64,000 bases of DNA from NCBI RefSeq assembly GCF_002269255.1, contig NZ_CP022823.1:3472001-3536000 (forward strand). The letters run 5' to 3'. Of the stretch, positions 1-7,667 are shown piece by piece (position 1 is the first letter of the stretch; each line of letters starts with the position of its first letter). The DNA comes from Klebsiella quasivariicola. GTDB lineage: Bacteria > Pseudomonadota > Gammaproteobacteria > Enterobacterales > Enterobacteriaceae. The position numbers and the translations under genes were made by a program. The notes under the pieces are model-generated. The model did no database searches and was not told the origin of the DNA. It saw nothing but the letters and a program-made list of their open reading frames with translations.

Positions 1-1
1 G

Positions 2-148
2 AAAATCACCCTCTATGAGGGACGTAACCGCCAGGTGCGGCGGATGACCGCCCACGTCGGCTTTCCCACCCTGCGCCTGATCCGCTACGCCATGGGCGGC
101 TATACGCTGGACGGGCTGGTCAACGGCGAATGGCGCAAAGCCGAATAA
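2..148 (+). CDS. rluE: RluE, 23S rRNA pseudouridine synthase (3' end only)
   Basis: The last 48 codons of a pseudouridine synthase enter from the left edge and stop with TAA at 146-148. The visible tail carries the RsuA/RluB/E/F-type motif EGRNRQVRRM followed by HVGFPTLRLIR, which is the conserved C-terminal part of the family. In E. coli RluE modifies U2457 of 23S rRNA and its gene lies directly upstream of nudJ, as here. The catalytic Asp domain lies outside the window, so the family is seen and the specific identity rests on the neighbour. Sixteen bases separate it from nudJ, so co-transcription is likely. Confidence 0.85.
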   Translation, partial: KITLYEGRNRQVRRMTAHVGFPTLRLIRYAMGGYTLDGLVNGEWRKAE

Positions 149-164
149 CTAACAAGGAAAAGCG

Positions 165-623
165 ATGTTTAAACCTCATGTCACCGTTGCCTGCGTGGTT
201 CACGCCGAGGATAAATTTCTCATTGTCGAAGAGACCATTAACGGCAAGGCGCTGTGGAACCAGCCGGCGGGCCATCTGGAAGCCAATGAGACGCTGCTGC
301 AGGCCGCCGAACGCGAACTGTGGGAAGAGACCGGCATTCGCGCCACGCCGCAGCACTTCATCCGCATGCACCAGTGGCTCGCTCCCGATAACACCCCGTT
401 TCTGCGCTTCCTGTTCGCCATCGAACTTAGCGATCTGTGCGCCACCGAACCGCACGACAGCGATATCGATCGCTGCCTGTGGCTCAGTGCTGAGGAAATT
501 CTTAACGCGCCGAACCTGCGCTCGCCGCTGGTTGCCGAAAGCATTCGCTGCTATCTGCAGGACCCGCGCCAGCCGCTGTCGCTGATTGGCGCATTTAACT
601 GGCCGTTCACAGGGGGTGAATGA
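165..623 (+). CDS. nudJ: NudJ, Nudix phosphatase
   Basis: A 152-residue Nudix hydrolase. The Nudix box GX5EX7REXXEEXG is seen at residues 36-57, with the REL-WEE core that binds the catalytic divalent metal. In E. coli NudJ hydrolyses hydroxymethylpyrimidine pyrophosphate (a thiamin intermediate) and nucleoside tri- and diphosphates in the cytosol. The start at 165 is preceded by the ribosome binding site AAGGAAA at 154-160. The stop overlaps a possible upstream start of mnmA; the real mnmA start is probably at 680. Length equals that of the E. coli protein to within one residue. Confidence 0.93.
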   Translation: MFKPHVTVACVVHAEDKFLIVEETINGKALWNQPAGHLEANETLLQAAERELWEETGIRATPQHFIRMHQWLAPDNTPFLRFLFAIELSDLCATEPHDSDIDRCLWLSAEEILNAPNLRSPLVAESIRCYLQDPRQPLSLIGAFNWPFTGGE

Positions 624-679
624 ACGGTGAGCGCGTGCTAGAATACGCCGCCTCGAAGTTCAATGTAGCGAGTATTTCC

Positions 680-1786
680 ATGTCAGAAAGCCAGAAAAAA
701 GTGATCGTCGGCATGTCCGGCGGCGTCGACTCCTCGGTCTCCGCGTACCTGTTGCTGCAGCAAGGGTATAAGGTGGAAGGCCTGTTCATGAAGAACTGGG
801 AGGAAGACGACGGCGAGGAATACTGCACCGCCGCCGCCGACCTTGCCGATGCGCAAGCGGTCTGCGATAAGCTGGGCATTGAACTGCACACCGTTAACTT
901 TGCCGCCGAATATTGGGATAACGTCTTTGAGCTCTTCCTGGAAGAGTACAAAGCTGGCCGCACGCCGAACCCGGATATTCTGTGCAATAAAGAGATCAAG
1001 TTTAAAGCCTTCCTCGAGTTTGCCGCCGAAGACCTCGGCGCCGACTACATCGCCACCGGGCACTATGTGCGCCGCGCCGATGTCGACGGCAAAAGCCAGC
1101 TGCTGCGCGGCCTCGACGGTAACAAAGATCAGAGCTACTTCCTCTATACCCTTAGCCACGAGCAGATTGCCCAGAGCCTGTTCCCGGTGGGTGAGCTGGA
1201 AAAACCGCAGGTACGTAAGATCGCCGAAGAGCTGGATCTGATCACCGCGAAGAAAAAAGATTCCACCGGCATCTGCTTTATCGGCGAACGTAAATTCCGC
1301 GATTTCCTTGGCCGCTATCTGCCGGCGCAGCCGGGCAAAATTCTCACCGTCGACGGCGAGGAGATCGGTACCCATCAGGGGCTGATGTACCATACGCTGG
1401 GCCAGCGTAAAGGGCTGGGCATCGGCGGCACCAAAGAGGGTAGCGAAGATCCGTGGTACGTGGTCGATAAAGACGTTGAGAATAATATTCTTATCGTCGC
1501 CCAGGGCCATGACCACCCGCGCCTGATGTCCGTCGGCCTGATTGCCCAACAGCTGCACTGGGTTGACCGTGAACCGCTGCAGGGCACCCTGCGCTGCACG
1601 GTGAAAACCCGCTATCGCCAGACCGATATCCCCTGCACCGTCACCGCGCTGGATGAAGACCGTATCGAAGTTCGCTTTGATGAGCCGGTCGCGGCGGTCA
1701 CCCCGGGCCAGTCCGCAGTGTTCTATCTGGGTGAAGTGTGCCTCGGCGGCGGAATTATTGAACAACGACTGCCTCTGCAGTCCTGA
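680..1786 (+). CDS. mnmA: MnmA, tRNA-specific 2-thiouridylase
   Basis: A 368-residue protein, the same length as E. coli MnmA (TrmU). It installs the 2-thio group on U34 of tRNA-Lys, -Glu and -Gln using sulfur relayed through the Tus proteins. The PP-loop ATPase motif GMSGGVDSS is at residues 11-19. The two catalytic cysteines are in NPDILCNKEI and STGICFIGER, and a HTLGQRKGLGIGG motif follows. The frame is open back to 620, but the E. coli-like N-terminus MSESQKKVIVGMSGG begins at 680. The next gene, hflD, follows after 54 bases. Confidence 0.96.
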   Translation: MSESQKKVIVGMSGGVDSSVSAYLLLQQGYKVEGLFMKNWEEDDGEEYCTAAADLADAQAVCDKLGIELHTVNFAAEYWDNVFELFLEEYKAGRTPNPDILCNKEIKFKAFLEFAAEDLGADYIATGHYVRRADVDGKSQLLRGLDGNKDQSYFLYTLSHEQIAQSLFPVGELEKPQVRKIAEELDLITAKKKDSTGICFIGERKFRDFLGRYLPAQPGKILTVDGEEIGTHQGLMYHTLGQRKGLGIGGTKEGSEDPWYVVDKDVENNILIVAQGHDHPRLMSVGLIAQQLHWVDREPLQGTLRCTVKTRYRQTDIPCTVTALDEDRIEVRFDEPVAAVTPGQSAVFYLGEVCLGGGIIEQRLPLQS

Positions 1787-1840
1787 ACGCGCGTTATTTC
1801 CGTCGGGACGAACCGCCCCGACGGCTGACAAGGAGTATGT

Positions 1841-2482
1841 GTGGCGAAGAATTACTATGACATCACGCTGGCGCTGGCTGGCGTTTGCCAAGCGGCACGA
1901 CTGGTTCAGCAACTGGCGCATCAGGGACATTGCGACAGCGATGCCCTGCATGTGTCGCTGAACAGCATCATCGACCTCGATCCCGAGTCGACGCTGGCGG
2001 TGTTCGGTGGCAGTGAAGCCAATCTTCGCCTCGGCCTTGAAACGCTGCTCGGGGTGCTCAATACCAGCAGCCGTCAGGGCCTCAATGCAGAACTGACGCG
2101 CTATACCCTGAGCCTGATGGTGCTGGAGCGCAAGCTCGCTGCCAGTAAAGGGGCGATGGACACGCTCGGCAACCGCATCGCCGGCCTGCACCGTCAACTG
2201 GAACACTTTGACCTGCAGTCCGAAACGCTGCTCAGCGCCATGGCAGGCATCTATGTTGACGTGATAAGCCCGCTGGGGCCGCGTATTCAGGTGACCGGCT
2301 CGCCGGCCGTGCTGCAAAGCCCGCAGGTGCAGGCGAAAGTTCGCTCAGCGCTGCTGGCGGGTATTCGCGCCGCGGTGCTCTGGCATCAGGTGGGCGGCGG
2401 ACGTCTGCAGCTTATGTTTTCCCGTAATCGTCTGGTTAACCAGGCAAAGCAAATTCTTGCTCATTTAACCCCGGAGTTGTGA
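1841..2482 (+). CDS. hflD: HflD, lysogenization regulator
   Basis: A 213-residue protein matching E. coli HflD (YcfC) almost throughout, including the start MAKNYYDITLALAG. It is a peripheral membrane helical protein best known for binding phage lambda CII and favouring lysis; its role for the cell is poorly defined. The start is GTG at 1841 with AGGAG at 1831-1835, five bases upstream. It ends four bases before purB, and the purB ribosome binding site lies in its last codons, so hflD and purB are translationally close and probably one transcript. Confidence 0.94.
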   Translation: MAKNYYDITLALAGVCQAARLVQQLAHQGHCDSDALHVSLNSIIDLDPESTLAVFGGSEANLRLGLETLLGVLNTSSRQGLNAELTRYTLSLMVLERKLAASKGAMDTLGNRIAGLHRQLEHFDLQSETLLSAMAGIYVDVISPLGPRIQVTGSPAVLQSPQVQAKVRSALLAGIRAAVLWHQVGGGRLQLMFSRNRLVNQAKQILAHLTPEL

Positions 2483-2485
2483 TCT

Positions 2486-3856
2486 ATGGAATTATCCTCA
2501 CTGACCGCCGTTTCCCCTGTAGACGGCCGCTACGGCGATAAAGTCAGCGCGCTGCGCGGTATCTTCAGCGAATTCGGTTTGCTGAAATTCCGCGTTCAGG
2601 TGGAAGTACGTTGGCTGCAAAAACTGGCCGCCCACGCAGCGATCAAGGAAGTTCCTGCTTTTGCTGCCGACGCAAACGGTTTCCTTGACAAAATCGTCGC
2701 CGATTTCAGCGTCGAAGACGCGGAGCGTATCAAAACCATCGAGCGCACCACCAACCACGACGTGAAAGCGGTCGAGTATTTCCTGAAAGAGAAAGTCGCT
2801 GACGTCGCCGAGCTGCACGCGGTATCAGAGTTTATTCACTTCGCCTGTACGTCTGAAGACATCAATAACCTCTCCCACGCGCTGATGCTGAAAACCGCCC
2901 GCGACGAAGTGGTTCTGCCTTACTGGCGCAAGCTGATTGACGCGGTAAAAGATCTGGCGACCCAGTACCGCGATGTGCCGCTACTCTCCCGTACCCACGG
3001 TCAGCCGGCAACGCCATCCACCATGGGTAAAGAGATGGCGAACGTCGCCTACCGTATGGAGCGCCAGTACCGTCAGCTGAACCAGGTGGAAATCCTCGGT
3101 AAAATCAACGGCGCGGTGGGTAACTACAACGCCCACATCGCGGCCTACCCGGAAGTCGACTGGCATCAGTTCAGCGAAGAGTTCGTCACCTCCCTGGGCA
3201 TTCAGTGGAACCCGTACACCACCCAGATTGAACCGCACGACTACATCGCCGAACTGTTTGACTGCATCGCGCGCTTCAACACCATTCTGATCGACTTCGA
3301 TCGCGATGTGTGGGGCTACATTGCGCTCAACCACTTCAAACAGAAGACCATCGCCGGAGAGATCGGCTCCTCCACCATGCCGCACAAGGTGAACCCGATT
3401 GACTTCGAAAACTCCGAAGGCAACCTCGGCCTGGCCAATGCGGTCATGCAGCACCTGGCCAGCAAACTGCCGGTTTCCCGCTGGCAGCGCGACCTGACCG
3501 ACTCCACCGTCCTGCGTAACCTCGGCGTGGGCATCGGCTATGCGCTGATCGCCTATCAGTCCACCCTCAAAGGGATCAGCAAGCTGGAGCTGAACCAGGA
3601 TCGCCTGCTGGACGAACTGGATCACAACTGGGAAGTACTGGCCGAGCCGATCCAGACCGTGATGCGCCGTTACGGTATCGAAAAACCGTACGAGAAGCTG
3701 AAAGAGCTGACCCGCGGCAAACGCGTTGACGCGGAAGGGATGAAGCAGTTTATTGACAGCCTCGCCCTGCCGGAAGACGAAAAAGTGCGCCTCAAAGCGA
3801 TGACCCCGGCCAACTATATTGGTCGCGCAACCACCATGGTTGACGAACTGAAGTAA
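2486..3856 (+). CDS. purB: PurB, adenylosuccinate lyase
   Basis: A 456-residue fumarase/aspartase-superfamily lyase, the same length as in E. coli. It catalyses two steps of purine synthesis: SAICAR to AICAR plus fumarate, and adenylosuccinate to AMP plus fumarate. The superfamily signature GSSTMPHKVNP is visible, with the catalytic serine loop at residues 295-296. The TSEDINN substrate-binding motif and the THGQPATP motif are also present. A PurR-like operator lies inside the gene at codon 62. A strong hairpin follows the stop codon. Confidence 0.97.
   Translation: MELSSLTAVSPVDGRYGDKVSALRGIFSEFGLLKFRVQVEVRWLQKLAAHAAIKEVPAFAADANGFLDKIVADFSVEDAERIKTIERTTNHDVKAVEYFLKEKVADVAELHAVSEFIHFACTSEDINNLSHALMLKTARDEVVLPYWRKLIDAVKDLATQYRDVPLLSRTHGQPATPSTMGKEMANVAYRMERQYRQLNQVEILGKINGAVGNYNAHIAAYPEVDWHQFSEEFVTSLGIQWNPYTTQIEPHDYIAELFDCIARFNTILIDFDRDVWGYIALNHFKQKTIAGEIGSSTMPHKVNPIDFENSEGNLGLANAVMQHLASKLPVSRWQRDLTDSTVLRNLGVGIGYALIAYQSTLKGISKLELNQDRLLDELDHNWEVLAEPIQTVMRRYGIEKPYEKLKELTRGKRVDAEGMKQFIDSLALPEDEKVRLKAMTPANYIGRATTMVDELK
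2670..2685. promoter_or_regulatory. Candidate intragenic PurR operator in purB
   Basis: The 16-base stretch ACGCAAACGGTTTCCT begins at codon 62 of purB. It agrees with the PurR palindrome ACGCAAACGTTTGCGT at 13 of 16 positions, with the left half perfect. In E. coli, PurR represses purB by a roadblock at a site within the coding sequence near codon 62, so position and sequence both fit. Binding itself is not shown by the sequence. Confidence 0.65.
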
Positions 3857-3863
3857 TCGCCCT

Positions 3864-3890
3864 GCCCCTCTTTCCGCCGGAAAGAGGGGC
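3864..3890. terminator. Hairpin between convergent purB and cupin gene
   Basis: A perfect 12-bp inverted repeat (GCCCCTCTTTCC and its complement) with a 3-base loop sits 7 bases after the purB stop and 20 bases before the cupin gene's stop on the other strand. No strong T-run follows on either strand, so it may be a weak bidirectional terminator or an RNA 3'-end stabiliser. Confidence 0.6.
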
Positions 3891-3910
3891 GTTGTGTCGC
3901 CGGAAAGCCA

Positions 3911-4273
3911 TCAGATCCAGACGTCGTTCACCGCCGTCCGCTCGCCGCCTTCGTGGCCGGTATTCAGCACGCCGCGCGGCTCAATCAGCATGAGCTTCGC
4001 TTCCGTCTCCGCCGAAGTCTTATGTTCCACACCTCGCGGCACGACGATCATCTCCCCGGCCTTCACCAGCACATGTCCGTCGCGGAAGTCCACGCGTAAT
4101 ACCCCCTCCACCACCATCAATGTCTCATCGGTTTCCGGGTGGCTGTGCCAGATAAAATCGCCGGCGATGCGCGCGATCTTGAACTGATAGTCGTTCATCT
4201 CAGCCACCACTTTGGGCTGCCATTGTTCGCTGAACAGGGAAAATTTGTGAGCAAGATTAACGCGTTGATACAT
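3911..4273 (-). CDS. Small cupin-domain protein
   Basis: A 120-residue single-domain cupin. The metal-site pattern is visible: HSHPETDETLMVVEGVL (two His and a Glu) in the first cupin motif, and GEMIVVPRGVEHKT with the closing His in the second. The start at 4273 has AAGGAG seven bases upstream; longer in-frame starts lack the cupin-like N-terminus. It lies 83 bases downstream of an AraC-type regulator gene on the same strand, so the two are likely co-expressed. Substrate and reaction cannot be told from sequence; such proteins may be isomerases, dioxygenases or binding proteins. The pair is absent between purB and phoP in E. coli K-12. Confidence 0.8.
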   Translation of the reverse strand: MYQRVNLAHKFSLFSEQWQPKVVAEMNDYQFKIARIAGDFIWHSHPETDETLMVVEGVLRVDFRDGHVLVKAGEMIVVPRGVEHKTSAETEAKLMLIEPRGVLNTGHEGGERTAVNDVWI

Positions 4274-4356
4274 GGGCTGTCTCCTTGTGATAAAGGCAGT
4301 CAGCATAGTTCGCCTCGCCGCGCTAACGCTTGAACGATTGTGCAACCTGCGCCGCG

Positions 4357-5163
4357 CTAACCGTGGATCGCCCGCAGCCAGCGGCCCGGAGAGAGACCAA
4401 AGCGGCTGATAAACTGGCGCGTCATGTGGCTCTGATCGGCAAAGCCCGCGTCGGCGGCAATATCCACCAGACGCTCCCCGGCGCGCATCCGCTGGCGGCA
4501 ATAATCGAGCCGGCGCATCATGACGTAACGCCACGGGCTGGTGCCGTACAGCGTTCTGAAATCCCGGCTCAGGCTCCAGCGGTCCCGGCCGCTGACCTGC
4601 GATAAGGTGTCGAGGGTCATATCCTGCATAAAACAGGCATGGATATACTCCCGGGCCTTCTCCGCCGCCCGATAGTCAAACGCCTGGCGGCGGGAACGCT
4701 GCCCGCCGACCACAGCCAGGGTCTGCGCCAGGTCATACAGGGCATCCTCTTCCTCCAGCGGCTCGAAGGTGTCAGTGACCGCTTTTAATAACGGCAGCGC
4801 GGCGCACCGCAGGCGCGGATCCGCCGACAGGCCGCCGGGGATAAACGGCAGTGGCCTGCCGCCGAGTATCTTCTGGATCAGCGCCGGTTCGATATAGACC
4901 ATGCGGTAGTGAAACCCCGCCTCGGTGCCCGCCTCGCCGTCGTGTATTTCGTCCGGATGAAGCACCATCGTTCCACCGGGCAGGCTGTGCTGGAGTCCAC
5001 CGCGATAGTGAAAGCTCTGCACGCCGGCGATCGTCTGGCCGATGGCGTAGGTGTCATGCCGGTGCGGCTCGTAGCCGTGGCCGCCGAAGAAGGCTTCGAT
5101 GCGCTCCGTCCGGCTGGGCGATTGCGCCAGCCTGACCCAGTCCGCGCTCTGCTGCTGAGACAT
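4357..5163 (-). CDS. AraC-family transcriptional regulator
   Basis: A 268-residue regulator. The N-terminal part resembles the AraC-type cupin sensor domain (GGLQHSLPGGTMVLHPDEIHDG). The C-terminal ~100 residues form a double helix-turn-helix, with MTLDTLSQVSGRDRWSLSR as the first HTH and RRLDYCRQRMRAGERLVDIA leading into FADQSHMTRQFISRFGLSPG as the second. The start at 5163 is chosen because upstream codons do not continue the family N-terminus, although its ribosome binding site is weak; the frame is open further upstream. It precedes a small cupin gene, a likely target. Its upstream region is shared with divergent phoP. Confidence 0.82.
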   Translation of the reverse strand: MSQQQSADWVRLAQSPSRTERIEAFFGGHGYEPHRHDTYAIGQTIAGVQSFHYRGGLQHSLPGGTMVLHPDEIHDGEAGTEAGFHYRMVYIEPALIQKILGGRPLPFIPGGLSADPRLRCAALPLLKAVTDTFEPLEEEDALYDLAQTLAVVGGQRSRRQAFDYRAAEKAREYIHACFMQDMTLDTLSQVSGRDRWSLSRDFRTLYGTSPWRYVMMRRLDYCRQRMRAGERLVDIAADAGFADQSHMTRQFISRFGLSPGRWLRAIHG

Positions 5164-5371
5164 AATGAAAAACCTGCGGCGTTCCAGAGGGATGATTCCA
5201 GCACTATTACACAAAAAATTAACATCACCAACCCGCTCACTGCCGCGCCCTGCCGCTGGGCGTTTGCTGAAATTACGCATAGAATGAAGGAGTTCCATGC
5301 AACATGCGCAAAGGGCATCGCCGAAGGCTGGCCTGCCTGGCGGTGCTATGCGCCGTTTTTATAAAAAGCTT

Positions 5372-5405
5372 TATTTAACAGCCGTTTATATTTTGCGTAT
5401 ATAAT
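5372..5405 (+). promoter_or_regulatory. PhoP box and -10 element of the phoPQ promoter
   Basis: TATTTA-N5-CGTTTA at 5372-5388 is a direct repeat with an 11-base period, close to the PhoP box (T/G)GTTTA-N5-(T/G)GTTTA. A perfect TATAAT follows at 5400-5405, 11 bases after the box, the spacing seen in PhoP-activated promoters that lack a good -35. This predicts positive autoregulation of phoPQ as in E. coli and Salmonella. Confidence 0.72.
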
Positions 5406-5445
5406 GAGCGTCAGATTACTATCAACACAGGAAGGGAGAACAGTC

Positions 5446-6117
5446 ATGCGCGTACTCGTGGTTGAGGATAACGCCCTGCTGCGTCACCACCTCAAAGTTC
5501 AGCTGCAGGAGCTGGGCCATCAGGTCGATGCGGCGGAAGATGCCAGGGAAGCGGACTACTATCTGGGCGAGCATCTCCCGGACATCGCCATCGTCGATCT
5601 CGGCCTGCCGGATGAGGATGGATTATCGCTGATCCGTCGCTGGCGCAGTCACGATGTGTCGCTGCCGGTGCTGGTGCTAACCGCCCGCGAGGGGTGGCAG
5701 GATAAAGTGGAAGTGCTGAGCGCCGGGGCGGATGATTACGTCACCAAGCCTTTTCACATTGAAGAAGTTGCCGCCCGTATGCAGGCGCTGCTGCGCCGCA
5801 ACAGCGGCCTGGCCTCGCAGGTGATCTCCCTGCCGCCGTTCCAGGTCGACCTCTCCCGGCGCGAGCTGTCGGTGAACGACCAGCCGATCAAGCTGACCGC
5901 CTTTGAGTACACCATTATGGAAACCCTGATCCGCAACCGCGGCAAAGTGGTCAGCAAAGATTCTCTGATGCTGCAGCTTTATCCGGATGCCGAACTGCGC
6001 GAAAGCCATACCATCGACGTGCTGATGGGTCGGCTGCGCAAAAAAATTCAGGCTGAATACCCGCAGGACGTCATCACCACGGTGCGCGGCCAGGGCTACC
6101 TGTTCGAACTGCGCTGA
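5446..6117 (+). CDS. phoP: PhoP, response regulator
   Basis: A 223-residue OmpR/PhoB-type response regulator, the E. coli length. The receiver domain has the phosphorylation site D51 in IVDLGLPDEDG, the acidic pocket VEDN near residue 7, and the conserved K101 in YVTKPF. The C-terminal winged helix carries the DNA-recognition segment ESHTIDVLMGRLRKK. It responds to low Mg2+, acid pH and cationic peptides through PhoQ. The start at 5446 follows an AGGAAGGGAGAA ribosome binding site; an in-frame ATG at 5404 overlaps the -10 element and is unlikely. Its stop overlaps the phoQ start by one base. Confidence 0.97.
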   Translation: MRVLVVEDNALLRHHLKVQLQELGHQVDAAEDAREADYYLGEHLPDIAIVDLGLPDEDGLSLIRRWRSHDVSLPVLVLTAREGWQDKVEVLSAGADDYVTKPFHIEEVAARMQALLRRNSGLASQVISLPPFQVDLSRRELSVNDQPIKLTAFEYTIMETLIRNRGKVVSKDSLMLQLYPDAELRESHTIDVLMGRLRKKIQAEYPQDVITTVRGQGYLFELR

Positions 6118-7589
6118 TGAAGGGATTGTTGCGGCATATCTTCCCGCTGTCATTACGGGTTCGCTTCCTGCTGGCGACCGCCGGGGTGGTGCTGGTGCTG
6201 TCTCTGGCCTATGGCATGGTGGCGCTGGTGGGCTACAGCGTCAGCTTCGATAAAACCACCTTTCGCCTGCTGCGCGGCGAGAGCAATCTCTTTTATATGC
6301 TGGCGAGATGGGAAAACGGCGCCATTGACGTCGACATCCCGGAAAATCTGAATATGGAAAGCCCAACGGTCACCCTTATCTACGATGAGAAGGGCAAACT
6401 GCTGTGGGCGCAGCGCGATGTGCCCTGGCTGGCGAAACGCATTCAACCGGAATGGCTGAAACGCAATGGTTTCCACGAGATAGAAGCCGATGTCGACAGC
6501 AGCAGTATGCTGCTGCGCAATAACCATGAGGTTCAGGAGCAGCTGGACGCTATCCGCGAACAGGGCGACGACTCGGAGATGACCCACTCGGTGGCCATCA
6601 ATCTCTACCCGGCTACCAGTAAAATGCCCGAGCTCAGCATTGTGGTGGTCGATACCATTCCGGTGGAGCTTAAGCGCAGCTATATGGTGTGGAGCTGGTT
6701 TATCTACGTGCTGGCCGCCAACCTGCTGCTGGTGATCCCCCTGCTGTGGGTCGCCGCCTGGTGGAGCCTGCGGCCTATCGAGTCGCTGGCAAAAGAGGTG
6801 CGCGAACTGGAAGAGCATCACCGCGAAAAACTCAACCCCAACACCACCCGCGAGCTGACCCGGCTGGTCAGCAACCTTAACCGCCTGGTTCGCAGCGAGC
6901 GCGAACGCTATGACAAATACCGCACCACCCTCACCGATCTCACCCATAGCCTGAAAACGCCGCTGGCGGTGATGCAAAGCACCCTGCGCTCGCTGCGCGG
7001 TGAAAAGATCAGCGTCGACGAGGCGGAACCGGTGATGCTGGAGCAGATAAGCCGAATCTCGCAGCAGATTGGCTACTATTTGCATCGCGCCAGCATGCGC
7101 AGCGGCGGTACCCTGTTGAGCCGGGAGCTGCACCCAATTGCTCCCCTGCTCGACAGCCTGACCTCCGCCCTGAATAAGGTGTACCAGCGCAAAGGGGTCA
7201 ATATTTCGCTCGATATTTCGCCGGAGATCAGCTTTGTCGGCGAGCAGAACGATTTTATGGAAGTGATGGGTAACGTTCTCGATAACGCCTGTAAGTACTG
7301 TCTGGAGTTCGTGGAAGTTTCCGTGCGCCAGACCACCGACAGCCATCTGCACATTCTGGTGGAAGACGATGGCCCGGGTATCCCGCAGAGCCAGCGTCGG
7401 GCCGTTTTCGACCGCGGCCAGCGGGCAGATACGCTGCGTCCCGGCCAGGGGGTGGGGCTCTCCGTCGCCCGCGAAATCGTCGAACAGTACGATGGGGAGA
7501 TTATCGCCGGCGAAAGCCTGCTCGGCGGCGCCTGCATGGAGGTGGTGTTTGGCCGCCAGCAGCTGGAAGATAAGCGGGTTGATCATTGA
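6117..7589 (+). CDS. phoQ: PhoQ, sensor histidine kinase
   Basis: A 490-residue inner-membrane sensor kinase, four residues longer than E. coli PhoQ. Transmembrane segments are near residues 17-40 and 190-215 and flank a periplasmic sensor rich in acidic residues (DDSEMTHS), which in the family binds divalent cations and antimicrobial peptides. The HAMP-like region is followed by the phospho-acceptor H277 in DLTHSLKTPLA. ATP-lid motifs NVLDNACKYC, DDGPGIP and GQGVGLSVAREI follow. The start codon overlaps the phoP stop (TGATG), giving translational coupling. Changes in phoQ alter polymyxin susceptibility in Klebsiella, but nothing here looks disrupted. Confidence 0.97.
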   Translation: MKGLLRHIFPLSLRVRFLLATAGVVLVLSLAYGMVALVGYSVSFDKTTFRLLRGESNLFYMLARWENGAIDVDIPENLNMESPTVTLIYDEKGKLLWAQRDVPWLAKRIQPEWLKRNGFHEIEADVDSSSMLLRNNHEVQEQLDAIREQGDDSEMTHSVAINLYPATSKMPELSIVVVDTIPVELKRSYMVWSWFIYVLAANLLLVIPLLWVAAWWSLRPIESLAKEVRELEEHHREKLNPNTTRELTRLVSNLNRLVRSERERYDKYRTTLTDLTHSLKTPLAVMQSTLRSLRGEKISVDEAEPVMLEQISRISQQIGYYLHRASMRSGGTLLSRELHPIAPLLDSLTSALNKVYQRKGVNISLDISPEISFVGEQNDFMEVMGNVLDNACKYCLEFVEVSVRQTTDSHLHILVEDDGPGIPQSQRRAVFDRGQRADTLRPGQGVGLSVAREIVEQYDGEIIAGESLLGGACMEVVFGRQQLEDKRVDH

Positions 7590-7667
7590 GTTTTTTAACG
7601 GCGCCTGCATCGCCGGGGCGCCGCATCCGTTATAATCCCTGTCAGACACCTGCAGTGGAATATCAAT

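Noticed and set aside
683..2317. A 544-codon open frame on the minus strand across mnmA and hflD
   Set aside because: It is antisense to two clearly real genes, has low-complexity His/Gln/Arg composition typical of reverse-frame GC-rich codon bias, and shows no family motif.
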